From positions 1-54,365 of the forward strand of contig NZ_WHNW01000013.1 of NCBI RefSeq assembly GCF_009362845.1: DNA of 54,365 nucleotides, given 5' to 3'. The notes under the pieces were generated by a model that was not told the origin of the DNA, did no database searches, and was given only the letters and a program-made list of their open reading frames with translations. This document shows, piece by piece, positions 53,813 to 54,365 of the stretch. The position numbers and the translations under genes were made by a program. The stretch's first letter is position 1; each line of letters starts with the position of its first letter. This DNA is from Ostreibacterium oceani. GTDB taxonomy: Bacteria; Pseudomonadota; Gammaproteobacteria; Cardiobacteriales; Ostreibacteriaceae.

Positions 53813-54110
53813 GGTGGCATAGTCGGAAAAAGGTAATTTCGGTAAGACATATCGCAAAAACCATTATTTAACCAATAAAATCAGAATTTTAATGTAATAC
53901 CAAAAAGGTAATTTTTAGGTAATATTAGGTAATATTTAGGTAATGGAAAAATTAGAGTATTGATTTATAAGAAATAAAAAAAACAAAAATATTACTCTTA
54001 TAAAAGGTAATTTATTACCTTTTCATTACCTTTTTTTATTCCGTTTTTCTCTTCTAAATCAACGACTCTTACCTTTATTACCGAAATTACCTTTTTCCGA
54101 CTATGCCACC
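53813..54110. other. Candidate replication origin: 33-bp inverted repeat enclosing GGTAAT iterons
   Basis: 53813-53845 and 54078-54110 are perfect 33-bp inverted repeats (outer end GGTGGCATAGTCGG). Between and within them GGTAAT occurs on the plus strand at 53832, 53907, 53918, 53928, 53939 and 54006. It occurs on the minus strand at 54014, 54025, 54077 and 54086. Spacing is mostly 10-11 bp. A perfect 10-bp palindrome lies at 54002-54023. The region is very AT-rich and has no gene. It is the kind of layout used by iteron-dependent origins, such as the ori/crr of P4, whose alpha protein resembles the primase-helicase here. Confidence 0.65.
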
Positions 54111-54211
54111 AAAAATAAACAATTAACTGCTGATGAAAAGGGGTACATATTCGGGGGTATAAGTTTAAAAATCAATAATTATTATTTAAAATCATATTAT
54201 TATGCTTTGAA

Positions 54212-54234
54212 TTCAAATCCCTCTTTCTCCGCCA
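54212..54234 (+). other. attR core
   Basis: Same 23 bases as the tRNA-Ser 3' end (19921-19943) with one G-to-A change at the fourth position. It marks the right boundary of the prophage. Confidence 0.92.
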
Positions 54235-54365
54235 TTTCAATATTTCATAGCACTTCAGAAAACCTCAAAACTCTTTACTAGCAAGGGATTAGTCTAAAAT
54301 CTTTGTTCCATAAGCTATCATAATAAACTATAAAATCTCACCTTTATGGTAACATAGGAAGTAAC
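54235..54365. other. Host DNA beyond attR
   Basis: 131 AT-rich bases with no feature I can support. This would have followed the tRNA-Ser gene before integration. Confidence 0.6.

Larger units (their letters stand above)
19921..54234. mobile_element. P2-like prophage, apparently defective, integrated in tRNA-Ser
   Basis: The element runs from attL to attR, ~34.3 kb. It holds an integrase at the left end, a leftward early operon, a divergent repressor operon, and P2-type capsid and tail genes in P2 order (Q-P, O-N-M-L-X, FI-FII-E-E'-T-U-D). It also carries a P4-alpha-like primase-helicase, Ogr and several accessory genes. Genes for holin, spanins, tail completion R and S, and baseplate V, W, J, I are not found. 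A gene fusion at ~44995 shows where they were lost. Confidence 0.95.

Overview
The window holds a gammaproteobacterial chromosome segment (about 1-19.9 kb, plus the last 130 bases) interrupted by a P2-like prophage of about 34 kb inserted in a tRNA-Ser(UGA) gene. The host assignment rests on the guaB-guaA pair, sdhE overlapping priA, a YceI/cytochrome b561 pair, an NAD-linked formate dehydrogenase and Tag glycosylase, all of gammaproteobacterial type. I cannot name the genus from the sequence.

Host part. 1-849 is the C-terminal part of a secreted, calcium-repeat surface protein with an IPTL-CTERM-like tail. Next come purine synthesis (guaB, guaA), the repair glycosylase tag, and a run of small enzymes (FAD monooxygenase, GNAT acetyltransferase, FMN-binding protein). 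sdhE and priA follow, then two small hypothetical genes, yceI and cybB. On the minus strand there are two formate dehydrogenase subunits: a diaphorase fused from NuoE- and NuoF-like parts, and a molybdopterin catalytic subunit. A sodium:amino-acid symporter and aroE lead up to the tRNA.

Prophage (19921-54234). It is bounded by a 23-bp repeat of the tRNA 3' end with one mismatch. The left end carries the integrase. A leftward early operon (28990 to 21596) encodes a ribbon-helix-helix protein, a CII-like regulator, two PUA/ASCH-like small proteins, a DnaQ-like exonuclease, an Ogr/Delta zinc-finger late activator, a P4-alpha-like primase-helicase, an antirepressor, an AlpA-like protein, SSB and two AT-rich genes. 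Several of these genes overlap by ATGA. The divergent rightward lysogenic operon carries the repressor, a small protein that shares a G-N/D-N-x-T-I motif with the repressor tail, a YejK/NA37-like nucleoid protein overlapping a membrane protein gene, and a lone antitoxin-like gene.

The late region follows P2 order. Terminase P and portal Q run rightward. O, N, M, L, X, tail genes, FI, FII, E/E', T, U and D run leftward, with two rightward accessory insertions (higBA and a small membrane protein gene) that look leaderless. An almost perfect 28-bp palindrome lies midway between the divergent P and O genes, where an Ogr-type activator would be expected to bind.

Three observations stand out. (1) The lysis-baseplate block is gone. 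An M15 endolysin is cut inside its zinc motif and joined in frame to the middle of a DUF4815 tail protein, so R, S, V, W, J, I and the lysis genes are missing and the prophage should be defective. (2) The right end carries a 33-bp perfect inverted repeat around ten GGTAAT/ATTACC iterons, several spaced 10-11 bp apart, which is a candidate origin for the P4-like primase-helicase. (3) A short terminated RNA upstream of a Bro-N antirepressor operon has a 7-base match to its own downstream leader, like the c4 antisense RNA of P1/P7 or the CI RNA of P4. A two-gene NA37-like/membrane pair expressed beside the repressor is a candidate lysogenic-conversion or defence module.
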